This document shows positions 1-8,480 of a DNA stretch of 64,000 nt, in pieces. The DNA is taken from the NCBI GenBank assembly GCA_964483985.1, contig CAZADS010000060.1, positions 1 to 64,000 of the forward strand. The letters run 5' to 3'. The stretch's first letter is position 1. Each line of letters opens with the position of its first letter. Made by a program: the position numbers and the translations under genes. This DNA is from CAZADS01 sp964483985 (lineage in GTDB: Bacteria; Pseudomonadota; Alphaproteobacteria; Thalassobaculales; Thalassobaculaceae). The notes below the pieces were generated by a model. That model ran no database searches, was not told the origin of the DNA, and saw only the letters and a program-made list of their open reading frames with translations.

Positions 1-536
1 CACGTTTCTAAACCATGACTTCGAGCAAGTATCATTATGTTTTGTAAAAACATTCCCAAGTCTAACCAACTCCCAACTTTTAAATCTCTATGAATGGTAA
101 ATAGCATACCAACAGGGGCGTCAAAAAATATCAAATTACGGTCGTGTTGCGATTTAGTTTTTTCATACTCTCCTTTTTTAATTCCTAGCAATTCGTATAG
201 GCCCCAACCGACTTTTCGACGACGCTCTCGATAAGGTTCAAAGAATTTGTCGGGATAGTAAGGAAACTCTGATTCGTTTAGTGCCCCCGGATCGTTAGTT
301 GATTCCATAAGTCCGTCGCTTAGACGTTTTAGAGAATTACCAGTCAGAACGTGACCATTCCAGGGTTGCATGTTGGTGCCGCTTGGGGCTCTGCCAGCGA
401 GAAAAAGTATACGCTTAATAATAGGATCAGGAACGGGATCTGGCAGAAAACCTCTTAGTGATCTTCTTTGAGACACTGCGTCTTCTACGGCATTGAGATT
501 AGCGTAACCGGTAAAAATAGTAGGTGCAATAGTCAT
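1..536 (-). CDS. Nitroreductase family protein, 3' end cut by the window edge
   Basis: Reading the minus strand from the ATG at 536-534 gives 178 codons open to the window edge, so the C-terminus is missing. Two FMN-binding signatures of the nitroreductase family are visible: RRSLRGF at residues 24-30 and APSGTNMQPW at residues 50-59. Members reduce nitro groups, quinones or other acceptors with NAD(P)H and FMN as cytoplasmic dimers. A purine-rich stretch (GAAGAG) precedes the ATG. The gene diverges from the moxR/cox operon across about 350 bases. The family is clear; the substrate is not. Confidence 0.85.
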   Translation of the reverse strand, partial: MTIAPTIFTGYANLNAVEDAVSQRRSLRGFLPDPVPDPIIKRILFLAGRAPSGTNMQPWNGHVLTGNSLKRLSDGLMESTNDPGALNESEFPYYPDKFFEPYRERRRKVGWGLYELLGIKKGEYEKTKSQHDRNLIFFDAPVGMLFTIHRDLKVGSWLDLGMFLQNIMILARSHGLET

Positions 537-889
537 TAACTTTACTCTTCACAAAGGAATAAGCAGAGATTTTAATATGGAGGATTTGTCGCTAATCTGA
601 ATAATTAGAATACAAAACCTCTTCCGCTCGGCATTCTAACGAACAACAGGCGAATTTATAGACTAAATCAGGGGTTATGTGAACATGCTGAAAGCGATAT
701 GATGCTTTCTGAGTTATTTTTAATATATACAGTCTAATTTTACAAAGAATATCCTGATTAAAATCTTCTTTAGACAGAAACTATTTTTAAATAAGTATTT
801 TATTTGAGGAATTTAAAAATTTTTATGAGCTAAAACGGATATTATATTGCAAAAATGAAGCTGAATGGGCCAAAATTTAGGTTGTTGCC
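537..889. other. Intergenic region between divergent nitroreductase and cox-type operon
   Basis: This 353-base AT-rich gap must hold promoters for both divergent units. No open frame of note is seen. A 6-bp inverted repeat, GAAAGC/GCTTTC at 690-695 and 704-709, is followed by a T-rich run and could form a weak hairpin. AGG at about 873 is a weak ribosome-binding site for the moxR start at 890. I could not place a convincing -35/-10 pair. Confidence 0.4.
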
Positions 890-1810
890 ATGTACAAAGT
901 TCCTCCATCTGTAATAGAAACACTTAATCTACTCCATAGTAAGGAGTACGTTGCCGATCAATCATTAGCCACCGCCATTCACTTAGCATTAACTTTGAAG
1001 CGCCCATTATTTCTAGAGGGTGAAGCAGGAGTCGGTAAGACTGAAGTAGCAAAAGTTTTGGCAAATGGATTGAACCGACGATTGATACGGTTACAATGTT
1101 ATGAGGGTTTGGATATTTCTTCGGCTGTTTATGAATGGAACTATCCCCGCCAAATGTTGGAAATTCGAATGGCGGAAGCAGCCGGAAAAGTCAATAAGAC
1201 CTCTTTAACGGATAACCTATTTACACATGATTTTTTAATCAAGCGTCCATTATTACAGGCTCTTGAACCCGATGAAATTGGCCCTCCTGTTCTTCTAATA
1301 GATGAACTAGATAGGTCGGACGAACCGTTTGAGGCCTACCTTTTAGAAATATTATCTGACTATCAAATTACTATTCCAGAAATTGGACCAATTTCTGCCT
1401 CAGTTCCTCCTATTGTTGTAATAACTTCCAACCGAACTCGAGAAATACATGATGCTCTAAAACGGCGTTGTTTTTACTATTGGGTAGATTTTCCAAATTC
1501 AGAACGAGAGACAGAAATTCTTCGCATTAAGGTAAAGGATTCTCCGGAAATTCTTTCGAAACAGATAGTATCATTCGTTCAAAAGTTAAGAAAAGCGGAT
1601 CTGTTTAAGCAACCGGGGGTCGCTGAAACGATAGATTGGACCCATGCCCTATTGCAATTGGACTATTTAACATTAGATCCCAGTGCAATAGACGATACTT
1701 TGGGCGTATTATTAAAATATCAAGATGATATAGCTAAAATACAAGGTAGTGAGGCAAACAAACTATTAAATCAAGTTAAAACAGAACTCTCCATGATGGC
1801 AAAAAGTTAA
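890..1810 (+). CDS. coxD: MoxR-family AAA+ ATPase (CoxD-like)
   Basis: MoxR-type ATPase of 306 residues. Walker A is GEAGVGKT at residues 44-51 and Walker B is LLIDEL around D138-E139, followed by a sensor region with TSNRTRE. In cox clusters CoxD acts with the VWA protein CoxE as a cytoplasmic chaperone-like pair that helps mature the active site of molybdenum hydroxylases such as CO dehydrogenase. Here it is the first gene of a tightly spaced plus-strand operon and sits 12 bases before the coxE-like gene, which supports the pairing. The target enzyme is not encoded nearby, so the CoxD name rests on family and neighbours. Confidence 0.85.
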   Translation: MYKVPPSVIETLNLLHSKEYVADQSLATAIHLALTLKRPLFLEGEAGVGKTEVAKVLANGLNRRLIRLQCYEGLDISSAVYEWNYPRQMLEIRMAEAAGKVNKTSLTDNLFTHDFLIKRPLLQALEPDEIGPPVLLIDELDRSDEPFEAYLLEILSDYQITIPEIGPISASVPPIVVITSNRTREIHDALKRRCFYYWVDFPNSERETEILRIKVKDSPEILSKQIVSFVQKLRKADLFKQPGVAETIDWTHALLQLDYLTLDPSAIDDTLGVLLKYQDDIAKIQGSEANKLLNQVKTELSMMAKS

Positions 1811-1822
1811 AGGGTCCCTTTA

Positions 1823-3100
1823 ATGCCGGAGGAATTACTTTACATAAAAGATTTAAGAAAAGACGGTAAACTCGTCGATAACATAAAAAATTTCGGACGA
1901 ACCCTACGTGCGGCCGGTATTCCTATTGGCCCAGATAGAATAATTGATGCCATTACAGCCCTTCAGACAGTTGGCATTACGGATAGAGAAGTATTTTATT
2001 GGGCTCTTCATGCGGTATTTGTCAATAGAAGAGAGCAACGAGAAATTTTTGATCAAGCATTTCACATTTTTTGGCGTAATCCACGTTTGTTAGAAAGAAT
2101 GTTAAAGATGGTCCTACCATCTCTAAAGACGGCTAGTTATCAAAAAAATGAGTTAGATATTAGCCAACGCGTTAGGGATGCCTTTTCAGGTAAGGATAAG
2201 ATGCGCAATAAAGACCATGACAACGTTAAAGAACAGGAAATTCAATATGATGCAGTAATGAGTTATTCTGATGCAGCAATTCTACAAAAGATGGATTTCG
2301 AAAAAATGAATAATGATGAAATCCAAGAAGCCAAAAGAGTCCTAAGTAGACTGCGTATATCTATTAAACCGGCTCCCACTAGGCGTTTTGTGGCTCACCC
2401 AAAAGGTAACTTAGTCGATTTACGGTCCACACTTCAAAAATCCTTAAGGTCCGGATCGGATGTTATTTCCTTGAAGATGAAAAAAGTGAAATACCGTCTT
2501 CCTCCATTGGTGGTGCTTTGTGATATTTCGGGGTCGATGGGCCGCTATTCTCGAATGTTGCTGCATTTTATGCATTCAGTTGCCAATGATCGCTCGCGTG
2601 TATTTACGTTTTTGTTTGGTACCAAATTAACAAATGTTACTCGTCATCTTCGGAATAGAGATGTGGATGAAGCATTGAAAAGTGTAGGTCAAGCTGCCGA
2701 TGATTGGTCCGGGGGAACTCGAATCGGTCGATGTATATATGACTTTAATAAAAATTGGTCTCGTAGGGTTTTGGGACAAGGCGCAATAATTTTGCTTATA
2801 TCGGATGGCTTGGATCGAGATTCGGGTCGCGGCTTAACGAATGAAATTGATCGATTACAAAAATCGTGCAAAAAATTGGTTTGGTTAAACCCACTCTTGC
2901 GTTTTGATGGATTTGCTCCCAAATCAAGAGGCATTAAAGCTATTTTGCCTCACGTAGATGAATTTCGTCCAATTCATTCACTAGAGAATTTCTATCAATT
3001 AGCCGAGGCATTGGAAGGGAATGGAATATCGAATATTGAAGGCGTTAGTTATTGGAAGCGGAAAGCGCGAGAATTTCAAATAAATACAGATCAGATTTGA
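1823..3100 (+). CDS. coxE: CoxE-like VWA-domain protein
   Basis: A 425-residue protein with an N-terminal helical region and a C-terminal von Willebrand A domain. The metal-ion-dependent adhesion site is intact: DISGS at 234-238, threonine in GGTR at about 299, and aspartate in LISDG at 328. CoxE-like VWA proteins work with a MoxR ATPase during metallocofactor insertion. A lysine- and glutamate-rich linker at about residues 120-150 separates the two halves. The gene follows the MoxR gene directly and precedes two XdhC-type genes, the usual order in molybdenum hydroxylase maturation clusters. Confidence 0.85.
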   Translation: MPEELLYIKDLRKDGKLVDNIKNFGRTLRAAGIPIGPDRIIDAITALQTVGITDREVFYWALHAVFVNRREQREIFDQAFHIFWRNPRLLERMLKMVLPSLKTASYQKNELDISQRVRDAFSGKDKMRNKDHDNVKEQEIQYDAVMSYSDAAILQKMDFEKMNNDEIQEAKRVLSRLRISIKPAPTRRFVAHPKGNLVDLRSTLQKSLRSGSDVISLKMKKVKYRLPPLVVLCDISGSMGRYSRMLLHFMHSVANDRSRVFTFLFGTKLTNVTRHLRNRDVDEALKSVGQAADDWSGGTRIGRCIYDFNKNWSRRVLGQGAIILLISDGLDRDSGRGLTNEIDRLQKSCKKLVWLNPLLRFDGFAPKSRGIKAILPHVDEFRPIHSLENFYQLAEALEGNGISNIEGVSYWKRKAREFQINTDQI

Positions 3101-3110
3101 AGGCATTAAT

Positions 3111-3452
3111 ATGAAAAAAGAACATGAAAATTCAGTTAGCGATGATGTCCTTTCAACTATTTCGTCATGGCATTCGAGCGGCATTCAAATAGCTATCGCT
3201 ACGGTTGTAGAGACATGGGGTAGCTCCCCTCGCCCAGTAGGCAGTCAGCTTGGAATTGATGAAAATGGAAGAATGATCGGTTCAGTTTCTGGAGGTTGTA
3301 TCGAAGGTGCTGTCGTTAAGGAAGGCCTAGAAGTTATGAAAGAGGGTAAACCTCGACTTCTGGAGTTTGGCGTATCTAATGAGCAGGCTTGGGAAGTTGG
3401 ACTTGCGTGCGGTGGAACGATACGTGTTTTTGTTGAAGCATTAGAAAGCTAA
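3111..3452 (+). CDS. XdhC/CoxI-type protein, N-terminal domain only
   Basis: A 113-residue protein matching the N-terminal XdhC/CoxI domain. The hallmarks are a TWGSSPRPVG segment near residues 36-45 and the conserved SVSGGCIEGA segment near 63-72, whose cysteine is a family landmark. XdhC proteins bind molybdenum cofactor, promote its sulfuration and hand it to xanthine-dehydrogenase-family enzymes. The Rossmann half is encoded by the next gene, six bases away, so one XdhC function seems split over two polypeptides, as in several cox clusters. Confidence 0.85.
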   Translation: MKKEHENSVSDDVLSTISSWHSSGIQIAIATVVETWGSSPRPVGSQLGIDENGRMIGSVSGGCIEGAVVKEGLEVMKEGKPRLLEFGVSNEQAWEVGLACGGTIRVFVEALES

Positions 3453-3458
3453 CTCGCC

Positions 3459-4175
3459 ATGCGATCAGAAATTCTTAATGAAGTTATATTTTCGAAAAAA
3501 AATAAAATTCCGATAGCTATAGTAACTCGAATTAATGATGGTGTTCAAAGCATAATAGATAATGAGAAAGTATCTGGGGTTTTAACTTTCAATCAAGACG
3601 AACTAGAAAAAATAAGGACTTTTATTAAGGATGATAAAAGCTGTTTGTTCCAGAATGGACAATTGTTTGTGCACGTATTTAATCCACCGCTAAGGCTAAT
3701 TATAATTGGTGCGGTACATATCGCTCAGTCTTTGGCTCCGATGGCAACGACGGCAGGGTATGAAGTTACTATAGTCGATCCTCGAGGTTTTTTTGCCACC
3801 AAGGACCGGTTTCCAAGTGTTTCCCTTTCTAATGAATGGCCCGATGAAGCTCTTAAAAAACTCAATATTGATGCAAGAACCGCTGTAGTTACATTAACAC
3901 ACGATCCAAAACTAGATGACCCAGCTCTTCAAGTCGTTTTAACTTCAAACGCTTTTTATATAGCGTCCTTGGGCGGAAGGAATACGCATAAAGGCAGATT
4001 ATCTAGATTAAAAAATTTTGGATTTACGGATGATGCATTAGGACGCATTCATGGTCCGGCGGGGTTGCCTATAGGGGCTGTGACCCCTTCTGAAATAGCC
4101 TTAGCAATATTAGCCCAGTTAACAGCCGTCAGGCGTGGCCGATCAACAGTTTTAGAAATGACGAAGAGCAAGTAA
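3459..4175 (+). CDS. XdhC/CoxF-type protein with C-terminal Rossmann domain
   Basis: A 238-residue protein. The C-terminal XdhC Rossmann domain starts at about residue 78 with an IIIGAVHIA motif (G84 to A89) and continues to the family's GLPIGAVTPSEIA ending. The N-terminal 75 residues are poorly conserved. It probably acts with the short XdhC protein just upstream to carry or sulfurate molybdenum cofactor. Its TAA stop overlaps the next ATG by one base (TAATG), which suggests translational coupling to the cofactor-modifying enzyme downstream. Confidence 0.85.
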   Translation: MRSEILNEVIFSKKNKIPIAIVTRINDGVQSIIDNEKVSGVLTFNQDELEKIRTFIKDDKSCLFQNGQLFVHVFNPPLRLIIIGAVHIAQSLAPMATTAGYEVTIVDPRGFFATKDRFPSVSLSNEWPDEALKKLNIDARTAVVTLTHDPKLDDPALQVVLTSNAFYIASLGGRNTHKGRLSRLKNFGFTDDALGRIHGPAGLPIGAVTPSEIALAILAQLTAVRRGRSTVLEMTKSK

Positions 4176-5824
4176 TGGAATTTGGAGAATTTCCTCTATC
4201 AGAAATTGATGGTGCAATTTTAGCACACAGCCATCGATTAAACTCGGTTACGCTAAAAAAAGGAAAACGTTTGGATGTCACCGATATAGAGATTTTAAGG
4301 GAAGCCGGTTACCGAAAAATAGTATGCGCAAAGTTGCACCCCTCAGATGTTTTAGAAGACTTAGCTGCAGATAGGTTGATTCAGGGATTAGTCAGCCGCG
4401 ATTTGAGGACTTCTAAAGCTTTTACGGGTCGTTGTAATCTATTTGCTGAAAAAACAGGCTTAATTTGTTATGAAACAGAACAAATTAATAAATTCAATTC
4501 GGTAGATGAAACCATAACTTTAGGCATCGTGCCCGCATACCAAAGAGTGACCGCTAGACAAATGATTGCTACATTAAAAATCATTCCATTTGCCATTCCA
4601 GAAAACGTCTTAAGGTTAGCCTTATCAGTGGCCGAAAAAGCACATCCGTTAATTCAATTAAAACGTTTTAAACCATCTCGGATAGGTTTACTGCAATCAG
4701 AATTCGCTGGAACAAAACAATCAGTTTTGGATTCTACGCGCAACATTACGCAAAATCGACTTAGTGAACTTGGAAGTGACTTAGTCCAAGAATATAGATG
4801 TCAGCATGACAGTATATCGATGACCCAAGGAATAAAGACCCTTCTCAAAAAAAATATCGATATTCTTTTGATTTCAGGAGCATCCGCCGTGGTAGATAGG
4901 CGCGATATTATACCCGATTCCATTGAAAGAGTCGGTGGAACTATTATACATTTTGGCATGCCAGTGGATCCGGGAAATTTACTTTTAATCGGACGTATTA
5001 AAAATGTTCATGTCATAGGAATGCCCGGGTGCGCCAGATCGCCTAAATTAAATGGGTTTGATTTTGTTTTACAACGTCTCCTTGCTGGTCTTGAAATTAA
5101 TCCATTGGAAATTATGCGTATGGGTCCGGGTGGTCTTCTAAAGGATGTGAAAAACAGACCTCTTCCCCGAGCTAAAACCAATCACGTTAAAAGTGACCAA
5201 ATCTATCAAAAACCTAAGATAGGAGCAATTTTGCTCGCCGCGGGACAATCTCGCCGAATGGGAAAAAGCAATAAATTACTTGTAGAAATAGATGGTCTTT
5301 CTATGGTTAAAACATGTGCAATTAATATTTTAAAATCTTCAATCGAAAAGCTTGTTAGCGTAATTGGGTATCAGGATGATAGGGTGAGAGAGGAGCTGTC
5401 GAATCTTAATATCCAGATTTGTTATAATGCAGAGTATGACTTGGGTCTAAGTAGTTCATTACAAATAGGCATTAGCGCTTTAAAAAATGACATAAAAGCT
5501 ATTTTGGTTTGTCTTGGTGACATGCCTTACGTTACCGCGGCGCATTTGGACAGCTTGATCGAGGCATATAATCCTTCGGAAGGTCGATTAATTTGTGTTC
5601 CTACCTGGAAAGGTAAAAGAGGTAATCCTGTGCTATGGGACCGTCAATTTTTTCCGGAGATTATGGAGATTACGGGTGACGTTGGAGCAAGGCATTTAAT
5701 TGGCGCTTATTCAGAATTAGTAGTAGAAGTAGAAATGAATGATAACGGTGTTTTAACTGATATTGACACACCCCACGCTTTATCCTCCTTAAAGACTAAA
5801 TTTAAAGAAGGATTACTTAGTTGA
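4175..5824 (+). CDS. Fused molybdopterin-binding/molybdenum cofactor nucleotidyltransferase
   Basis: A 549-residue two-part protein. Residues 1-330 resemble MoeA/MogA-type molybdopterin-binding domains, with LLISGASAVVDRRD at 232-245 and GMPVDPGNLL at 261-270. Residues 348-549 form a MobA/MocA-like nucleotidyltransferase with the LAAGQSRRMG signature at 354-363 and the key lysine in NKLL shortly after. Such fusions are thought to attach a nucleotide, probably CMP, to molybdenum cofactor for xanthine-oxidase-family enzymes. The position inside the cox-type maturation operon fits. CTP rather than GTP use is inferred from family context. Confidence 0.85.
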   Translation: MEFGEFPLSEIDGAILAHSHRLNSVTLKKGKRLDVTDIEILREAGYRKIVCAKLHPSDVLEDLAADRLIQGLVSRDLRTSKAFTGRCNLFAEKTGLICYETEQINKFNSVDETITLGIVPAYQRVTARQMIATLKIIPFAIPENVLRLALSVAEKAHPLIQLKRFKPSRIGLLQSEFAGTKQSVLDSTRNITQNRLSELGSDLVQEYRCQHDSISMTQGIKTLLKKNIDILLISGASAVVDRRDIIPDSIERVGGTIIHFGMPVDPGNLLLIGRIKNVHVIGMPGCARSPKLNGFDFVLQRLLAGLEINPLEIMRMGPGGLLKDVKNRPLPRAKTNHVKSDQIYQKPKIGAILLAAGQSRRMGKSNKLLVEIDGLSMVKTCAINILKSSIEKLVSVIGYQDDRVREELSNLNIQICYNAEYDLGLSSSLQIGISALKNDIKAILVCLGDMPYVTAAHLDSLIEAYNPSEGRLICVPTWKGKRGNPVLWDRQFFPEIMEITGDVGARHLIGAYSELVVEVEMNDNGVLTDIDTPHALSSLKTKFKEGLLS

Positions 5825-5825
5825 A

Positions 5826-6248
5826 ATGCTTGAGGCGCTATACCACGACGAGATCATCCGGCTATCTCAAAAATGTAAAAGTCGAAAACGTTTAGAAAAC
5901 CCAGATTCCACCTATCGTGCTGATAATCCTATCTGCGGGGATAAAGTAATTATTGACCTAAAATTAAATAAACATGAAATTTTAAAAATAGGTCTTGAGG
6001 TGCGAGGATGTGCTTTATGTGAAGCTTCTTCTGAAATCATAGCCCGAGAGGCAAGTGGATTAATGCCGGCTGAATTACTGGCAATTGAAAATAATGCATT
6101 AAGATTTCTTACTGGACTGGATACTTCCTTGGAGTGGGATTTACTTTCCGTATTTCGCCCTGTTAAGTTGGCTAAATCCCGACACGAATGCGTTTTGCTC
6201 CCATTTAAAGCCATTAATGGTGCTATCAAGTTAGATCTTGAAAGATAG
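5826..6248 (+). CDS. NifU/IscU-like iron-sulfur scaffold protein
   Basis: A 140-residue protein with the three scaffold cysteines of the NifU N-terminal/SufU family: C37 in NPICGD, C62 in RGCALC, and C122 in the RHEC segment near the C-terminus. These proteins assemble iron-sulfur clusters for transfer to apoenzymes. The start lies one base after the upstream stop, so it is the last gene of the maturation operon. Because molybdenum hydroxylases carry two [2Fe-2S] clusters, it may serve their small subunit; that link is inference. C65 is an additional nearby cysteine. Confidence 0.8.
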   Translation: MLEALYHDEIIRLSQKCKSRKRLENPDSTYRADNPICGDKVIIDLKLNKHEILKIGLEVRGCALCEASSEIIAREASGLMPAELLAIENNALRFLTGLDTSLEWDLLSVFRPVKLAKSRHECVLLPFKAINGAIKLDLER

Positions 6249-6264
6249 TTAAAAATATAAAACA

Positions 6265-7074
6265 CTAGCCTGATTTAGAAAGCGTTTCTAAGAACTTCAG
6301 GATTATTTTATCAGCGCCATAATCATAAAGGTCAGAGTGGCCGGCATCTTTAACTGTTTCAAATTGTTTGGGTTCTAGGGCTGAGTCAAAAAGTATTTTT
6401 CCTTGTCTGAAGTTTATAACGCGATCATTAGTCCCATGAATAATGAGTAGTGAAGTGTTGATGGATGTTATCGATTGAATAGAATTAAAGTTGTCTTTTA
6501 ATAGCCACTTGACGGGGATAAACCAATAACGTTTGGCTGCAATTTCAGTAATTGAAGTATATGGCGCTTCTAATATTAAGCCCGATACCTTAACTCTGGA
6601 TGCAAGAAAGGTAGCCACGCCGGTTCCGAGGGATTCACCATACAATACAATTTTACTATTTGGTGTATCTTGGTCATTTAAAAATTTAATCGCTGAATTT
6701 GCATCTAGATTTAAACCATCTTCGCTAGGCCTCCCTGGATTCCCACCATATCCTCGGTAACCCACCATTAATATACCGTACCCGTGATCGATTAAAATTC
6801 GTGCTTTATAGGCTCGGTCTGCAACAGTTCCCGCATTGCCCTGGAAATACACGATAGTTAATTTTCCAGTTTTGGATTTGTGGTACCAGCTAATTAAACT
6901 CAATCCATCTTCAGTCCGTAATTTAATCTCCTCCATTTCTGGCACATCCACCTTCTCAGGACGCGATATCACTTGCCCTGGCACGAACAAAATTCGACGT
7001 TGGAGGGTATACAGAGTCGTGACTATGACAATGTAAATAGCACCAAAAAATAATCCAATTTTTAGTATTCCCAT
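6265..7074 (-). CDS. Membrane-anchored alpha/beta hydrolase (Bem46/ABHD13-like)
   Basis: A 269-residue hydrolase with one N-terminal hydrophobic segment at about residues 5-23, followed by basic residues, suggesting an inner-membrane anchor. The catalytic triad can be placed at S148 (GESLG), D217 (HGTNDR) and H246 (AGHSD). The architecture matches Bem46/ABHD13-type serine hydrolases, whose natural substrates are mostly unknown esters or thioesters. The gene converges on the NifU-like gene with only 16 bases between the stops and diverges from the hypothetical exported protein. Confidence 0.8.
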   Translation of the reverse strand: MGILKIGLFFGAIYIVIVTTLYTLQRRILFVPGQVISRPEKVDVPEMEEIKLRTEDGLSLISWYHKSKTGKLTIVYFQGNAGTVADRAYKARILIDHGYGILMVGYRGYGGNPGRPSEDGLNLDANSAIKFLNDQDTPNSKIVLYGESLGTGVATFLASRVKVSGLILEAPYTSITEIAAKRYWFIPVKWLLKDNFNSIQSITSINTSLLIIHGTNDRVINFRQGKILFDSALEPKQFETVKDAGHSDLYDYGADKIILKFLETLSKSG

Positions 7075-7141
7075 ATTAATTGCCCTGGATTCCTCGTCTT
7101 TAATGTATTTTTAACTTATAATTGATAAAATTTTTCGTTCC

Positions 7142-7933
7142 TTGCATAGGAGTTTTACCCTGAAACTGCGATTATTTTGGATCTTCTTTCTATTCCTCCA
7201 TACAACGATGTCGTTAAATCCAAAAGATGCTTTAGCTGCTCGCGTGCAATGGTTTGTGGAAGTATTGACTGATCCAATTAGTAAAAAGCCAATTTTGGAA
7301 GCTCGTATCCTGACTAGACTAGGATATAGGATACATCTATTTAGGAAACCTGATAATAGTATATGGGCCGATTTTCGTCTTCCACGTTCCGTTAGAAAGC
7401 AATTAACTAGCGATATATTACCGGTTTACTGGGTGGATGATTTTGACCCTATTGATTTAGAACGCCTTAAAGAACTAGAAGTCGGCTTTAGCCCTACTCT
7501 CTATAAACATGAGGGTAAGCAACTACAATTTATCGTATGGGGTTCAGCAGCTCCTGGATTTATTCCGCCTGTCTTGCGGCAAATGATGCTCGGGGAAAAA
7601 CTATATGTTAGATATTGGACTTTAATGGGGAAAGAAGGCTTGGCCGAAATCTCACTGCGGCGAGCAAATGAAGCTATAGCCCAATTTCTTCGAGTGCAGC
7701 CATTAAATAGAATAACTGATTCAGTACAAGGTGATGCCAGTTCTTTCGAAACCGTTGCAAAACGATTTTATGAAATTTGCGAAGATTTACGCTTTGGGCC
7801 TGAAGACACAGATTTTATAGAATGCCGAGACAAATATGTTCTGTGCAGTGAGGCTCCAGGTATGACCACGGGAAAATTGAAGGTATGTTTAAATTATTTT
7901 CCCGAGCGAGGGAAAACAAAGAAAAAAAATTGA
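7142..7933 (+). CDS. Conserved-looking exported protein of unknown function
   Basis: A protein of up to 263 residues that I do not recognise. It has a signal peptide: basic residues, a hydrophobic run rich in L, F and I, then an ALAAR site that fits signal-peptidase cleavage, so the mature protein is probably periplasmic. Two cysteine pairs in the last 60 residues could form disulfides. The start is uncertain. The TTG at 7142 has no ribosome-binding site, while AGGAG at 7148-7152 sits at ideal spacing before an in-frame CTG at 7160. Starting at the first downstream ATG would remove the signal peptide. Confidence 0.7.
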   Translation: MHRSFTLKLRLFWIFFLFLHTTMSLNPKDALAARVQWFVEVLTDPISKKPILEARILTRLGYRIHLFRKPDNSIWADFRLPRSVRKQLTSDILPVYWVDDFDPIDLERLKELEVGFSPTLYKHEGKQLQFIVWGSAAPGFIPPVLRQMMLGEKLYVRYWTLMGKEGLAEISLRRANEAIAQFLRVQPLNRITDSVQGDASSFETVAKRFYEICEDLRFGPEDTDFIECRDKYVLCSEAPGMTTGKLKVCLNYFPERGKTKKKN

Positions 7934-7947
7934 GGTAAATATAAAAC

Positions 7948-8301
7948 TTAGGACTGTATTTTAAAGCCTTCCAGATTTAAGCTTTGAGAACAGCCTAGCC
8001 AGCAAATATTTTCTGTATGATCAAGCAAATTATTACCCGTGCACTCGTGTATAAAAATTGTCAGTCCCTGCCGATTGTTTATCAACCATGGAAGCAATTC
8101 GGAAAATTGACCTTTTCCGAACTTTATTTGGTAGCTCCATTCTGGATGAGGTCCAACTAATTTTTTATGGACACGTCCCATCTCTATATTAAACAAATTG
8201 TTAATTTCTTGTTGAAGGCTCAATGCTTTTTTTAGAGTAGCAGCATTAAAATATACATGCGCATGATATATTTTCTGATTTGAAGATGAATTTTCTAACA
8301 T
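7948..8301 (-). CDS. DOPA 4,5-dioxygenase family protein
   Basis: A 117-residue protein of the small DOPA-dioxygenase-like family. It shows the N-terminal YHAHVYF motif, the VGPHPEW segment in the middle, and the later IHECTG and DHT segments, with histidines that are candidate metal ligands. Fungal relatives cleave the DOPA ring extradiol; bacterial homologues mostly lack an assigned substrate. The length is normal for the family. It is a single gene converging on the exported hypothetical protein with 14 bases between the stops, so context gives no pathway. Confidence 0.8.
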   Translation of the reverse strand: MLENSSSNQKIYHAHVYFNAATLKKALSLQQEINNLFNIEMGRVHKKLVGPHPEWSYQIKFGKGQFSELLPWLINNRQGLTIFIHECTGNNLLDHTENICWLGCSQSLNLEGFKIQS

Positions 8302-8480
8302 GATTTTAACTGCAATACCTTTAATCTATCCAATAAGACTTGGATAACTGAGGAAACTATAACCCTCAAAAAGACTAATACCAACGCTCAAAATCTATTT
8401 TATTTAAAACATTTAAATATTTATTGTTGATTGTATTAATTCCTTAACTATTGTGCCTTTTTTTCCATTGAGTGTGGAAC

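Noticed and set aside
8472..8480. GTG 8472 as the start of typA
   Set aside because: It adds three residues not found in TypA proteins; ATG 8481 gives the exact family N-terminus.
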